Part shown: positions 1 to 11,968 of the stretch, one piece after another
Position numbering within the stretch: position 1 is the first letter of the stretch
Layout of the letters: each line of letters opens with the position of its first letter
NCBI GenBank assembly: GCA_000469685.2
Contig: LS997563.1
Span: forward strand, 5,068,781 to 5,132,780
Direction of reading: 5' to 3'
Origin: Haemonchus contortus
Lineage: Eukaryota > Nematoda > Chromadorea > Rhabditida > Trichostrongylidae
DNA length: 64,000 nt
Notes under the pieces: generated by a model
Seen by the model: the letters and a program-made list of their open reading frames with translations, nothing else
Told to the model about the DNA's origin: nothing
Databases searched by the model: none
Position numbers and translations under genes: made by a program

Positions 1-3000
1 TTATAGAAAGTAGTGTTTTGTGTTTTTCAAATGAAAACGTTGTGAGTAAAGACACAATGAACGGCCGGCGACCAGACGTTTTTCGGTTGAACAGTGTACA
101 GAGGATGTTTGTGAAGTAATCAGAGCTCAAAGCTCTGGATGATCAATCACAGCTTCGCTGTCGGTGAAAACCCATACAGTACTTGGAAAACGAAGAGCCC
201 TTCTGCTATGGAAGCAACTCTCAAAGCTGCGCATCGTAAAAAAGCAACTCTTCGGCTCAATGTTTTTGTGTCTCGTGGATCAAGGATTTGAGCTTTTGCA
301 TTGGGTCGGATCTGGAATGTATCCAATACCTCCATAGGTCCAACCCTGGTATCCTATTTACTGAGTATATCCTTACAATCAGAAAGATAGCAGTATATGT
401 CATGAACTTTGAGAAGAGCTTTGTAAATAAACTTTTGAGTTACTACTTCCGGGAGTGATCTGGAACCCGTGAAGTTCCTGGCGTCTTTCGACTTCTAGCC
501 AGAATGTTTGAGTGCGCATTGGACCTATACGATAACTGAGAAAAAATTAAGTTTGCAGTTTTAAAAATTCTACAGAGCTGAGTGGTAATGTGGCGTAGAT
601 GAAATAGTGCCAGGGTAGCCATTGTCCGCAAGTATGGTGCTGGCTCCAAATCCCAATAAATACCGTCGAAGTTTACTCCCTACAAGGTCTCTCAACAGGA
701 GCAGTTTCCATGTAAGGGAAGGGTAAAGGTGTTCAATTTTTCATTTGCCAGCCTCAGGACCCTACACGAAGCTCAGAGTTCATACACCCCCCAGTACAAC
801 TTTAAATGGATTTCGATAGCTAGAACGCATCTCTATTAGTTATTGAACAACGCCAATGCTTCATTCTTTATTGTTTACTGGCTTTCTGTTGACGAACTTA
901 TTTTGTTGTTGTTAACTAGTTCCTAACCTCGCTTTTTTATTCTCTTTTCTTCCGTTTTGGTTTATTTCATCAATAAAAAGGACAAAGGGCTGAAAAGGAA
1001 TCGTGGAAACTCCGGGTTATCACTGTCTTCAGTGATATGAGTTTGCTTTTGGGTTACAAAAAACTATATTCGTTCTGTTTAGCAGTATCGTAAGCGCTTC
1101 GTTTATTCGCCAATAGTTTCCTGAATTATTCCTCGTATAAACAGTGACAGAGGGAGGTTTCAACAGCAAAAACAAGTACCCGGTGACAGAGGGCCCCCGG
1201 AAACCAGCAGTTGGCTAGTATGTATGTGAAAATATCATGAGATATCTCTACGCGAACATCACAGATCACTAGGAAAGTAAATGAACAACACGTAAAAAAT
1301 GAAAAGGATTCAAGATTTTCCGCTTTGGCCATCAACTTCTGGGACGCAGCCACGAATTCGACTCCCGTTTAGAATTATTGAATGCCTCTAGGCGTATGAA
1401 GGCGCATATGGCTTTGCAATACTTACTCCATCAAATGCATGAGTCAGTGCTACCATGTGCCCGGCAATTTTGCTGCCATGAAAACGAACTCTGAAAAGAT
1501 GGACGTCTGTGTAGCGAGAATGCCACCTTGGGAGCTAAACAGGTGGATCCTCATAAATTTACACCCATATCCAAAAGTTGAGGTGCAAAAGGGAAGGATG
1601 AAACGCTTGGTATTTTTCAAAAAGTGGCCATGTATACTTTTCATACGCAAAATTTAATGAATGGTCTTCATCGATTTTCTGGCTCTGATTTATTCGATTG
1701 TTCTAAATTTCAAAGGCCAAGTCAGTGAAGGATTACGCTCCCTGAGCACTTTTAATCGTTTAAAAGGTTAGCCCAATCGACAGTTGTTTCGGACAAAATA
1801 TGTTTAGGCTTCCAAGCAAATCTGGTCCCATATGATTCGGAAATAATCCACGTATCACAATATTGCGCATCAATTCACCTGGCTGAATCCGATGCAGACA
1901 GCTCACTTAAAAGTTAAAAACACGACTGACTAAAATAAACAGTGAATTGAACTCAAAATGAATTTCTATAGTTCGCTGTGATAATATTCTTGATTGAGTG
2001 GAATAGTCTTATCAATTTATGACTTAACCTTTCAATGTAAACGTCTTCTTCAGAAGCCTAAACGCAGTTTCAAATTCTTTGCAAGCTATCCAACAAGCGT
2101 TTAGTTCCTTGCAGCAATCGTCCACGAAACCAAGACTCATTCGAAAGCAACCTATTATATGGAGAACTCATAAAGATTCCACCGTTAAGGTAGGCCAAAT
2201 CCGTTGTCTAGGCCAAAGGCTCGCTGGATATTGTTCGGATCATCTCGTGTAAGAGACGATTACGCCTAGGGAACGTTGAGCCCTCGAAGTAATAAGTAGT
2301 TCCATCTGAAAACCTCACACGGCACAAGAATATTATCAGCAGAGGTAAAACAAAATAGAAGTGGAGGACTGAATTATGATATTAGTACTTAGTTTCTCAT
2401 GTGGGGGGGGGGGTGTGTTGGGAATAATGCTTCAATAGAAGCTAACTAGATTAGATCAGCTTCCCGATATTGTAAACGGATGGACCTCTGCAACCCTTTT
2501 TGCAGCCCTAACATTTTTTTTTCAGGCCTACCAACTAAACGATAAGCAATTTTCGTTATAGAATACTAAAGATGCCTTCGAAATGTATTTTTTGATCTAC
2601 TTTCATCTTTCATGCGCTTCATTCCAGTTTGTAGTCTCCTCTTCACTTGGTTTTTCGGATTCAGAAGTATTCAAACCGAATCCCGGGTGGAAGTATTCAG
2701 GGAATTCTCGAGACAAAAAGTCTTGGAAAGACCATGCCTGAATTTTGCTGGATCGTCGGACTCATTTATTTTATGTATTACACCAAAGGACACGTGAGAT
2801 GAGCAACGAACGTTCTCTCATCCACTGAAGGAGCCGCTGTGAGGGCACTGATTTCCTACAACAGTCCATACTCCCTGACCGTTCAACGGAAGACTCCGTA
2901 CTCTGGAACCGTTCGAGGGAGGATATCAGTTCGTGTTTACTGAAGGAACAAAGATTACTCCTATGTATGTATATTTACTTCAGCATTTCCAAGATTTCAA

Positions 3001-4640
3001 ACTTCAAGGGGTTAACCTTCCTCTACTAAAAATTACTAAAGATACTCTACTTCCCAGGTGGCTTCCTTTTATTCCGGACTCTTTTACTTGCGACAGTTTG
3101 GAGACCTTTCTTCAACAACTTTCCTTAGTCATCTTGCCAATCTATTTAGCATTTTCCCAGACCGCAATCAGGCCTTCATCTTTGACTTGTTGACATTCCA
3201 TAATAAAATCCACCTACTTTTACTACCTCTTGTTGTTACTGTCGCTCCATTTGAGTTAATCCAAATCACCACGTATAATGCGATAATGTAATCAAAAACA
3301 AGTCTTTATCGTACTATAAATATGACTGTGATTCAAATATATGTATTTAAAATAATTATATTCGCAGAAATCAAGATAATAAAATTAATCAATCCCATAA
3401 AACTTCGATTCTATGGTTTCCAGTACGACTAGTGAGCACACTCAATGACAAGAAAGGATAGAGGGCAAATCAAGATGAATAATGGTTAGAAATAAAGCCA
3501 GCTAAGACAGGTATTATACAGCTGTACAGTAATACTTGTAGGTACATTAAGTACATTTAATTGCATCCCGTTGATCAAAATCCATGAATTTTTTCAGCAC
3601 TTTTCCACAGATGTTCAACGTCGGACATCCTTCGCTCCTTCTGAAAGCGACGATTTACTCCAACGGTAGAATCCTGCTTGAAAATAGTAACAAACTAACA
3701 ATAACTTACATTTTGTGGACCATGAAACAATGGCGTTTCAGCGACTGGTATTGGGGGTACCTCTGATTGAAGGCATACACCATCAGTTAGAATTTCCATG
3801 GTTTTCCCGAGCACCATTTCTCCCTGTCTCACTTCTTGTGTAGGAGCGGCTATTAGATGCAGAGTGTTGGTAAAGGCATCCTGAAAAAAAGTTGCGATTA
3901 GTCCTTTTCATGTTCGCTCCCTCGATTTACTCCCTCCTACTCAAGCCATCCCTATGAGGGCCAGGCGAGGCATTCATAGCGCCGCCAAAGGGAAATCACC
4001 CGAGATCTTCCCCGATAACACCGTAGCGGCCTTCCGAAAAGACGTAATGTTCATGTCGCTGCCATCGTGCTCATTCGATAGGGAACAACTGCTTTTGATG
4101 GCCTTGGAAGAGTAGTTATGGCCCCGCAACTAACTCTATGCCAACACGCAATCCTAGTTTGACTGCTGGCTCGCCCCTGATGCAGTTGGGAGCTGTCTTC
4201 TAATCGTTTAAGAAAATTAATTTCAAAAACGTACGGATGTCCTGCGAATGGCTCCAATTAGCCCACCGGTCACACCGGACGTTGTGGCAGATGGTTTGTT
4301 GAGATCCTGAAGATGGACTTCAGCACGGACTAAGTCTTCTTCCAGCATCTAAGTGTTATATGCCCAAAAAGGGTGCACACAACTACTAGAATTGATTAAT
4401 AAGTTCACAGCAATTCAAACTCACTCCCATTGGCGATAGATAAGATACAGAGCACTGAGAATTAGCGCTTAGAGCGAGCAGCACTACGGTTCTTTATATA
4501 TAGCTCTCAGCCCAGAGGTTGTAAACATGTTTTCGTTTGAGTTGGAGAATCACGTGTGGGCAGCAGCGGCTGCACCGTCGTCTCGTGTCTCCACCCTGGG
4601 TGGCCGCCAAGCTCGATCAGCTGAGCGACATAACATTGCA
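1..4640. other. No supported gene
   Basis: AT-rich DNA with short, scattered open frames on both strands. A poly-G run lies at 2403-2413. Frames at 2933-3291 on the plus strand overlap one another and lack splice context. Confidence 0.5.
2403..2413 (+). repeat. Poly-G run
   Basis: Eleven G in a row followed by TGTGTTGGG. Prone to length error in sequencing. Confidence 0.9.
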
Positions 4641-5150
4641 AACAACGAGGCACCAGAGATCGGCCGAAGCGCCCTTCTCTAAGCAGAAGCAGAATTCCCG
4701 AGATGAGCACCGAGTCCCAAATACCACGTGAGTGGTATGAGGCGAAGCGTTCTCTACATGAAGTTGGAATGTGTTTACCCTACAGGAGTGTTGTTCTTAA
4801 TTTTATCGAATCCTAAAAATAGGCTTCAGCTAGCCTCAACAGCTTCATTACGTACTTGAAGGAAAACCACGCCCTATGCGTCAAAAGAGCGCCTCCTACA
4901 ATTGCTCGGCACAGGAAAGAAAAATTTCGAATTTTGCGCAGATCCATATTCTTGAGGTTAGCCACGGTTGCGGATTTTTCATGACCGTGAAAAGCGTTCC
5001 GACCCAAACGACAATTTGATTTTTTTTTGATTTTTTGAATAACTTCTTTTCTGACGTCACCACTCGTGCACCGCTCTAGTGTTTACGACATGCCGGAATG
5101 TATGCTGTATTATTTGTCCGATCAAAGTCTTCTTGGAACTTTGGGAAAGG
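4641..5150 (+). repeat. First unit of a diverged tandem duplication
   Basis: It shares two blocks with the following unit. The 5' block contains GCAGAATTCCCGAGATGAGC, then CCACGTGA and CGTTCTCTACATGAA. The 3' block contains TTTGATTTTTTT, CTGACGTCA and GATCAAAGTCTT. The middle is poorly conserved. Both units keep a short reading frame containing SRIPEMSTE, which is probably a remnant. Confidence 0.75.
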
Positions 5151-5845
5151 CTCAGAGATCGGGCGGAGCGCCTTTCCCTGAGCTGAAGCAGAATTCCCGA
5201 GATGAGCACGGAGTTCCAATTTCCACGTGAACGGCATGAGGGGGAATCGTTCTCTACATGAAAATGGAATGTTTTTACTTCACAGGGAATGCCCTTGAAC
5301 TCAATATCGAATCTTAATAACAGATTTTATTTTGCTTCGACTGCTTACTGATTAGTTTAAAGGTTTCGCATCATAGCAGTGAAAGGGCCAATAAAAACAA
5401 ATGATTTCACAAAATATTGGAGCCCAAATAACCGTGGTGCACTTTTTTGGAAACTGCACTATTCAGATTTGCATCAGCCATTATAAACAACCGCAAACCA
5501 TGTCCAACTCCTCAGAAGACCTTTTCAAAGGAAGGCAAAAATTTTAATTTTAATCAGCTCAACACGAATGTCTGAATTTGGAGTAGTTCCAGAAACTCGA
5601 AGGAGGACATAAAAATGATAAAAAGGCTGATCGTTATTCCTTTTAGGCTACGAAAGTGGATTTCTTGTTAATGCAAAGAGTGCCCCGATACCATCTCAAG
5701 CAGCGATTAAATTTTTGATTTTTTTACATGAATTTTTTACTGACGTCAGTGCTTAGTACACCACAGGAATGCTTGTTTACGAAATTCTAGGAATTTGCAA
5801 AGTTATTCAGACGATCAAAGTCTTTATAGTACTTTGAGAATGAAC
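5151..5845 (+). repeat. Second unit of the diverged tandem duplication
   Basis: Same order of blocks as the first unit: GCAGAATTCCCGAGATGAGC, CCACGTGA, TCGTTCTCTACATGAAAA, then TTTTTGATTTTTTT, CTGACGTCA and GATCAAAGTCTT. It is about 185 bp longer in the middle. A perfect TGACGTCA lies in each unit (5052-5059 and 5741-5748). Confidence 0.75.
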
Positions 5846-7048
5846 AGTCGCTTCCGTGACGACAGGGCGAACTTAACGATGACAGTCGCTGTGTGAGTTT
5901 GCTCAATAACAACTTCTGAGCACTAAATTTCATAACTCATGAACGAAAGGGTCAAATGCTCTCAAAAAGTCGTTTGTACCAGCATTGCCCTAGGCAGGGA
6001 TTGTACGAGTTCGCGAATTTTCTCATGAACTCGTCCAACTATGGTAGGTGTCCTTACACTTGGCCATGGGTACCCTTTCATATTGCATCGGATGCTATTT
6101 GTCGTGGGTTTGTGGACCTCTAGGGCACTGGACCACCACCACCTGGCCTTTAAGGCCCAACGTCAGAGGTCCTTCACATGGGAATCAAAGGTTTTACACC
6201 CGGCAACGGTGATTGTGAAGCAGTGTGAGTGAGAATATCGAAAGAAGAAGAAATCTTCAGAGTGGTTCTCTCTGGTCCAGGAACCGAGACTCGCTGTGGA
6301 TGTTACTTATACCCTTGCAACTAGTAAACAGAAAGTCATCAGATGAGCCCATCCTCGTGTCATTGCTGGCAACAAACTCATGAGACAAATCCTCTACCGC
6401 ACCGGCGTCTAATCGATGCTATCAGGTAACCTAACAGTAACAAGTCATTCCCTGAGTTGTTTACTTCCAGTAAACTTTTAATGTCATTAGAATATTACAT
6501 CGAACACTTCCAAATGTCTCTGATATTCCACCACGAGGAAATAATTCTATTTTGGTTAATGCGGTGAACGAAACAAACAAATGACGCTGTAGGCGTTCCT
6601 GAGAGTTCGGATGACCTTGTCATCGAATTTTTGCAGAAACCGGTCCTGCTGCTAAGAATGCAGGATTTCTAAAATAAATGTTACATTACAAAGGGGGAGT
6701 AAAGACCATACAGCTTTCAGATATTTCGGTGGTCGCGGAGCGGAGCTGTAGTGAGAGGGTATGAAACCGGCTAGAAACTGGAGGGCCTAGAGAAGCGCAT
6801 CATAACCTCGATACTACGTATTGGGTTTGATGAGTGTCCTCAATAAACAGTATGAGGAAACAGTACGGGAAAGGTTCCTTGGCTAGGGAACCTGAACTAA
6901 CTCTGGACTTCTTCAGAGCAATTTCTTCGAATGAAGGATCGAAATTGGCAAAATCATAGAGGCATCCCGTACAAAAAATCCATCATTCGACAGTACTTCT
7001 TTGAATGACAAATATCCTCGATTATTTCGCTTAATCATCTTTTATATA
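5846..7048. other. No supported gene
   Basis: A 63-codon frame at 6041-6232 is followed closely by a GTGAGTG donor-like site, but it has no acceptor or family match. Nothing else is seen before the mariner element. Confidence 0.5.
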
Positions 7049-8289
7049 TTAGGTCGTTCGGAAAGGAATGCGCGCTAACTTTGTCCATTCATTTCTACCC
7101 TACTAAAGAAGATTTTTCAGAACGATTTTGTTTATTCGGAAGGGATTTTCATTGCGCATCTTTGATATACTTTTGTTTGTGTCCACTTTGTTTTTTTCTA
7201 GGAAAAAGGTGCTTGACCACAAATGACTTTTGCGGGCTTGCACGTGGTACAACTTCAAGCAAGGAAAATCGGCTGCTGAATCTCATCGTGCCACATCTGA
7301 AGTATACGGCAAAGAAGCCCTGTCAGAAAGCCAATGTCGACGATGGTATCGGCGTTTCAAAACGGTAATGAAAGCTTGGAGGACAAGGAACTTGGAAGTC
7401 GGCCCCAATTCGTCGATAACCAAGTGTTGAAATTGGATCCACACCAAACCACCCGAGAACTAGCAACACATGTTGGCTGCTCAAACTCTACCATCCATGA
7501 GCATTTGCTGGCAATTGGCAAGAAGAACAGGTGCGGAAAATGGGTACCGCACAAGCTAAGCGACTCAAACCAGGCAACACAAATGGCGATGGCCGAAATT
7601 CTTCTTCATCGCTCCAAGAACAGCGGTTTTTTCAACTCTATTGTTACATCAGACGGAAAATGGATCTGCTTCGACAACATAACACTAAAAGGACAGTGGA
7701 TAGACGCCGGTGACACTCCAAAACCCACTACGAAACCGGATACACACGGCAGAACGGTGATGCTCTGTGTTTGGAGGAACAGCAAAGGTTGAGTGTAGTT
7801 TGAAGTCCGGAATTCGGGTCAAACGGTTACGTCGGACATTTACGAAGATCAGTTGAACCGCGTGGATCAAGCCCTGCGTCGTTAAGGAGTCGAAACAACG
7901 TCGACAAAATTCCTCCTCGATAACGCTCGTCAACATGTTGCGAAAACCACCTTGGAAAAAAATTGAGGAATAGGGGTAGGGAACTCCTGCCTCATTCGCC
8001 TTACAGCACACACCTGACCCCATCCGATGACCATCTGCTCCGGTCAATGCAGCACTCTTTGGCCGAGAGAAAATTCAAAAACCGCGAAAAAGTCCAACTC
8101 AGGGTGTCCAACTACTTTGAGTTGCAGCCGGCCCAGTTCTTCAGAAGAAGAATCCATTCTTTGCGTAAACGTAGACAACAAGTCATCGATAGTAATGGGA
8201 AATATCTTTTGAATTGATCTTGTTCAGTTTCGTTTTTATAATAAAAAATTTTTTGAACTCAAACGCGCATTCCTTTCCGAACAACCTAA
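7049..8289 (+). mobile_element. mariner-family DNA transposon with intact terminal repeats, dead transposase
   Basis: The ends are inverted repeats starting TTAGGTCGTTCGG on the left (7049-7074) and, read from the other strand, TTAGGTTGTTCGG on the right (8264-8289). They agree at 25 of 26 positions. Each end abuts a TA dinucleotide (7047-7048 and 8290-8291), the target duplication used by mariner elements. At 1241 bp the element is close to the usual full length of about 1.3 kb. A mariner called bandit is known from the hookworm Ancylostoma caninum; whether this copy belongs to that lineage needs an alignment. Confidence 0.93.
7230..8217 (+). pseudogene. Degenerate mariner transposase (DD34D type)
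   Basis: Mariner transposase blocks appear in order but in different frames. The N-terminal helix-turn-helix block with QGKSAAE and SQCRRW ends near 7365, where a frameshift moves to the frame carrying SLEDKELGSRP, TTRELATHVGCS and WVPHKLS. The first catalytic Asp lies in IVTSDGKW, where the usual Glu after it is Gly. In-frame stops follow at about 7790-7803 and at 7882. The second Asp is in FLLDNARQ, then another frameshift leads to PHSPYSTHLTPSDDH with the third Asp. The C-terminal end QQVIDSNGKY stops at 8217. At least two frameshifts and three stops make it inactive. No usable ATG is seen in the first block, which starts after a TTG. Confidence 0.9.
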
Positions 8290-10467
8290 TAGTAACTCCG
8301 TTGAATTCATGACCATTCTATTACATCTTAGTCAGTGGAGTGTAAAGTAGTTGAAGATGTGTAGTGGTAAGAAGCACTGATTGCTTTGGATCGTTTTAAC
8401 CTTCCAAGGCAGTATAGCCATCCAACACTGTGGAGCTCCAACTGCACAAATGGTAAAATCACCGTTATGCAGGTACTCCGGCCCATGAAACTACGGTACA
8501 AACTGGAAAGCCATGTAGACGTTGTCAGGATTCCGAATATGAAACAGATACGTGGCCCATCTCACTGACAGTAAAACTTATGAAAAGTTGCTCGGGAATA
8601 TATTTGTTTTGCGATTCGATGCTTATCTCATAAATGGAAGATCTTCATAAGGAAAAAGAACAGGAGGTGAAACCTAGCAAGAATCTATTCAGGATGAACT
8701 CTCAACGGGTACTAGCCAGTGATATAAGTTTTTCTTCCTTCTTACCAAGGCTGTAGGAGGAGTGTTTTTCAACAATGAAAAGTACCATGAGATTCCTGGT
8801 CTACACCTTGTGGTTAGCAAAAGGAAGTAGAAAAGGAATTGTCCCCAAAGAATTGAAAGCTGCACATCCCCCTACAATGTCTACGGTGAATTGTTATACA
8901 ATATACCCGAGAACTATTAGGAGACAATTTAAACTATGAATTTGCACCGTTATTTCGAGGGTAATAATATCTCAATCTAGGTACCATATACCTGTTATGA
9001 GCTCATACTAAGGTAATTATGGACTGGAAACTAGAGCATTTTGTGCATTGCACCCATTATGACCGGTTGGAGTTTTTATTTCTACATCTACCCTGCGCAA
9101 ACTCGGTCATCGCTGTTTGAAATCCATGCTAAATGGCTTCCACTCCAGGCAGCTTCTTTAGAGACACTGCTCCGGCTGCAGCTCGCAAACTGAAAAATGG
9201 GATCATGCTCACGATGAATTTGGACCAGGAGGCCACCTGGAAGCTAGCAGGATTATGAAGCAAGTTTTGCTGGGTCGCTGCCGACGTGTCGCGGTAGCGC
9301 AGAGCAGAAAAAGGCGCGATGCTTGAAAAGTCAGTTCGAGTTCGGGTCCGTTCGAGGCCTACGATTCGCTCACGAATTATCATCCATGAGGAACCTGCTT
9401 CGGATACTTTTCTCTCCAGTAGTGTTAGTACCAATTATAGCCAAAATCGGGACGTTCGAGGTAGAAAATGTCGTTTGTTCCTATTGTTTTTTGTTATTAT
9501 TGTTTATGTTTCGTTCCTTCTTCCGTTCATGTTGAAGCACCGATAGAGAAAAGTGTTCCCTAAGACTCCCATCTGTTCGACTTGCCACCCATGCTTCTTC
9601 ACGACCATCATAAAAAGCTAGAAGGCACTGCAAGTGCCTCGAAAAAAATGTCAGCGAGTTGTCCACAACAGATTGCTTTTTCTGAGTTCATCATTAATTC
9701 AGGAGTTAGCGAAAGACAAAGCCCGTGGCCCTCATAAAAAAGAAGGGAAAGGGCACCGAGCCAAGAACTGTCCTTTGCTGAGTGGTTCGATGTGGAAAAA
9801 GTCAAAAGAAACCGAAAACCCGCCGAATGATATGAGATGAGATGAGATGTCTGGAGCCCGATTTTACCGTAACATGCTTTTGAAAAAAACAAACCTGCCA
9901 CTTTTTTGTGTAACCACTTCTTCACATTATTTGATTGGTGACTCAATTTTGTCCCTTTATCCCACTTCTAGTTCACTTGAGACTTCAACGATCCTATGGT
10001 AGCAGCATTCCTACCACTGCACTGTGATTTTTGTGTTCCCGAGTGCTCCTTTTCGATCTTTGACGCTTTCTGTAACCTTGGGATCAGTGGAAGACCTTGG
10101 GTGAATGCTTTTCACCTTTGCACGCCCCCCTGTTCGGCTTCCATTCCTGCTTAGTACCATCATTCTGCAATGGCTATGGGGTTGTTCTACTGGTACTACC
10201 CTACTCCCAAGAAGTTCTCTGAAATTAGAATGTCGCAGTCGAGAGAAGATGGCATGATTCCAAGCGAGCAGCACCTCATCCCCTACTCTCTTGCATCTTA
10301 TCCATTGAACTAGCGGCTTGCCTATTCTTTCCGCCTGTCATGGTTCTCATGGCTCAGATTTGATGGTGACGGTTACCTCTTTTAGAGGAACCGCTCAAAA
10401 TAGGCATGGTATGAACAAGTGCTTAGATAATAGTAATAAGAGTAATAACAGCAAGTACAGCTGCTTT
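8290..10467. other. No gene beyond the weak open frame at 9129-9434
   Basis: Short overlapping frames lie on both strands at 9.3-9.95 kb, with a small GATGA repeat at about 9832-9848. An 87-codon minus frame at 10011-10274 lies next to the SINE and is not recognised. Confidence 0.45.
9129..9434 (-). CDS. Hypothetical open frame, possible terminal exon
   Basis: The frame gives 101 codons on the minus strand, ending KKLPGVEAI. An AATAAA on the same strand lies about 55 nt beyond the stop (plus-strand TTTATT near 9074). Inside it are a good acceptor (CCATTTTTCAG, about 9190) and donor-like GTGAG sites, so the real exon may be shorter. No family is recognised. Open frames on the plus strand overlap it. 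Confidence 0.2.
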   Translation of the reverse strand: MVLTLLERKVSEAGSSWMIIRERIVGLERTRTRTDFSSIAPFSALRYRDTSAATQQNLLHNPASFQVASWSKFIVSMIPFFSLRAAAGAVSLKKLPGVEAI

Positions 10468-10800
10468 TGTAGGTGAATTGGTAGACTCTCCGGTGCGCTA
10501 CCATGGGCATGGTGCGGGGATCGAATCCAGACGAGATCCATTCAGACCCTCTAACCTTCTGGAATAGTCATTCATTACCGACCTTGTTCGGTGTCTTCTA
10601 CTAGGATATGAACACTGGTCTGTTCATCAGAGAACCTTCGCAATCCATTGTAAGTCTCTCTCCTCGGTCCCTTCCTCGGATAAAGGGCTTTGTGCCCGGA
10701 TGGCTACGTACGCATTCAAACGCCACTAGGATTCTGGATGTAAACGAATGGGTGGGCGCATCCAAAATGGGATTGGTGATAAACCAACGCCAAAGACCTC
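10468..10800 (+). mobile_element. tRNA-derived SINE copy
   Basis: The head resembles a tRNA, with an A-box-like stretch near 10480 and a B-box-like GGGGATCGAATCC at about 10517-10529. The shared 3' body follows: ACGCATTCAAACGCCACTAG, then GGGCGCATCC and GGGATTGGTGATAAACC, then CAACGCCAAAGAC. The body carries insertions relative to other copies. It has no protein product; copies depend on retrotransposon enzymes supplied in trans. Confidence 0.65.
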
Positions 10801-11690
10801 ACCATGACCATTTTTAGCGACAATTTTGTACAGTTGTAACATTTTTTACATTTTTTGCAGTTTTGCCTGCAATGGTCCGCCATGGTTCAGCTTACACTCT
10901 CCTCAATCCATGAAATTGTAATTATTATAGTAAAGCAAGGCTCTTCGAGGGTTACTGTAATTTTGTGTTGGAACTCATTTAGGCATTCTCTCATTCTTAC
11001 CTACAATTAGGATTGTTTTCACAGAGCCTGACTAATCACTGTTTACTATTTTGAACTTGTTTACGATGTCATCAGTGAAATTAGTAATATCCGGACTCAC
11101 TAATAGCGAAAGCCTGTTAATCGGAGTTACCTGAAAATAAAACTGAAGTTGTGGTGAAGACGATAACAGAAATCCTTAATCAAAATAATGGTAAGCCCGA
11201 AAAACCCCCGGCTCACTTCAGAAGCAAAAAGTGGTTTTTGCAGGAGGTTTCCCACGAATCGACGCTCTGCGGCTACTGCTGAGTAAATATTTTTGATTTA
11301 TATGCATTTGATTTGATTGCCCTATTGGATGCACTTATACGCTAGCTATAAAGAACCTCTGACTTTGTGTGGGTGAAGACGGTAGGAAATGGGGGGTGGG
11401 GGTGGAAGAGTGGAAGAAAGTGCTGAATAGCAAAACTTTCAGCACGACTCGGCAAAGGTTGGTAGTTCCCAACCTGAGGATCGTCCCATGTGCTGCTATG
11501 ATAGTTGAAATAACCCAAGTCATGTCTTTGACTTGGCCTTGGGAAGGTCTGCACAAGTCAATTTGCGCCATGCACTTAAAATCTCTACATTTCCCAATGA
11601 CAGCAGATTGCATGGAGTACTCGAAGGAGGTTACTCATAAGCTTCTACGCACGACCAAACTCTATTTTGGAATGCGTCTTTGTCAGCAGA

Positions 11691-11968
11691 GCGGGTATGG
11701 TGCAGTGGCAAGTTATGCGCTATCACAAAAGCATGGTCACGGGTTCGAACCCCGGCTCGATTTCCGCTCAAGCTAACCAAGTCATCCGTTCCTCCGGAAT
11801 AGGTCAACTGATGGCAGACCCGTCTGAGATTATAAAAGCACTGATTTTAGGTTAGCCACCGCAATTCACTTTGTTGGCTACATATACATTCGAATCGCTC
11901 GTCACGATTTCGAAGAGAAATCAGATGCATGGCGCATTGCAAGACCAGTTTGATCAACATCGAAGCCT
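11691..11968 (+). mobile_element. tRNA-derived SINE copy with good A and B boxes
   Basis: A-box TGGTGCAGTGG at about 11698 and B-box GGGTTCGAACCCC at about 11741 both fit the pol III internal promoter. The body contains AGATTATAAAAGCACTGA, ACATATACATTCGAATCG and the terminal signature GCATGGCGCATTG. This is one of the best preserved heads in the window. Confidence 0.8.

Noticed and set aside
7685..8047. 120-codon minus-strand frame
   Set aside because: It is the antisense shadow of the mariner transposase remnant.
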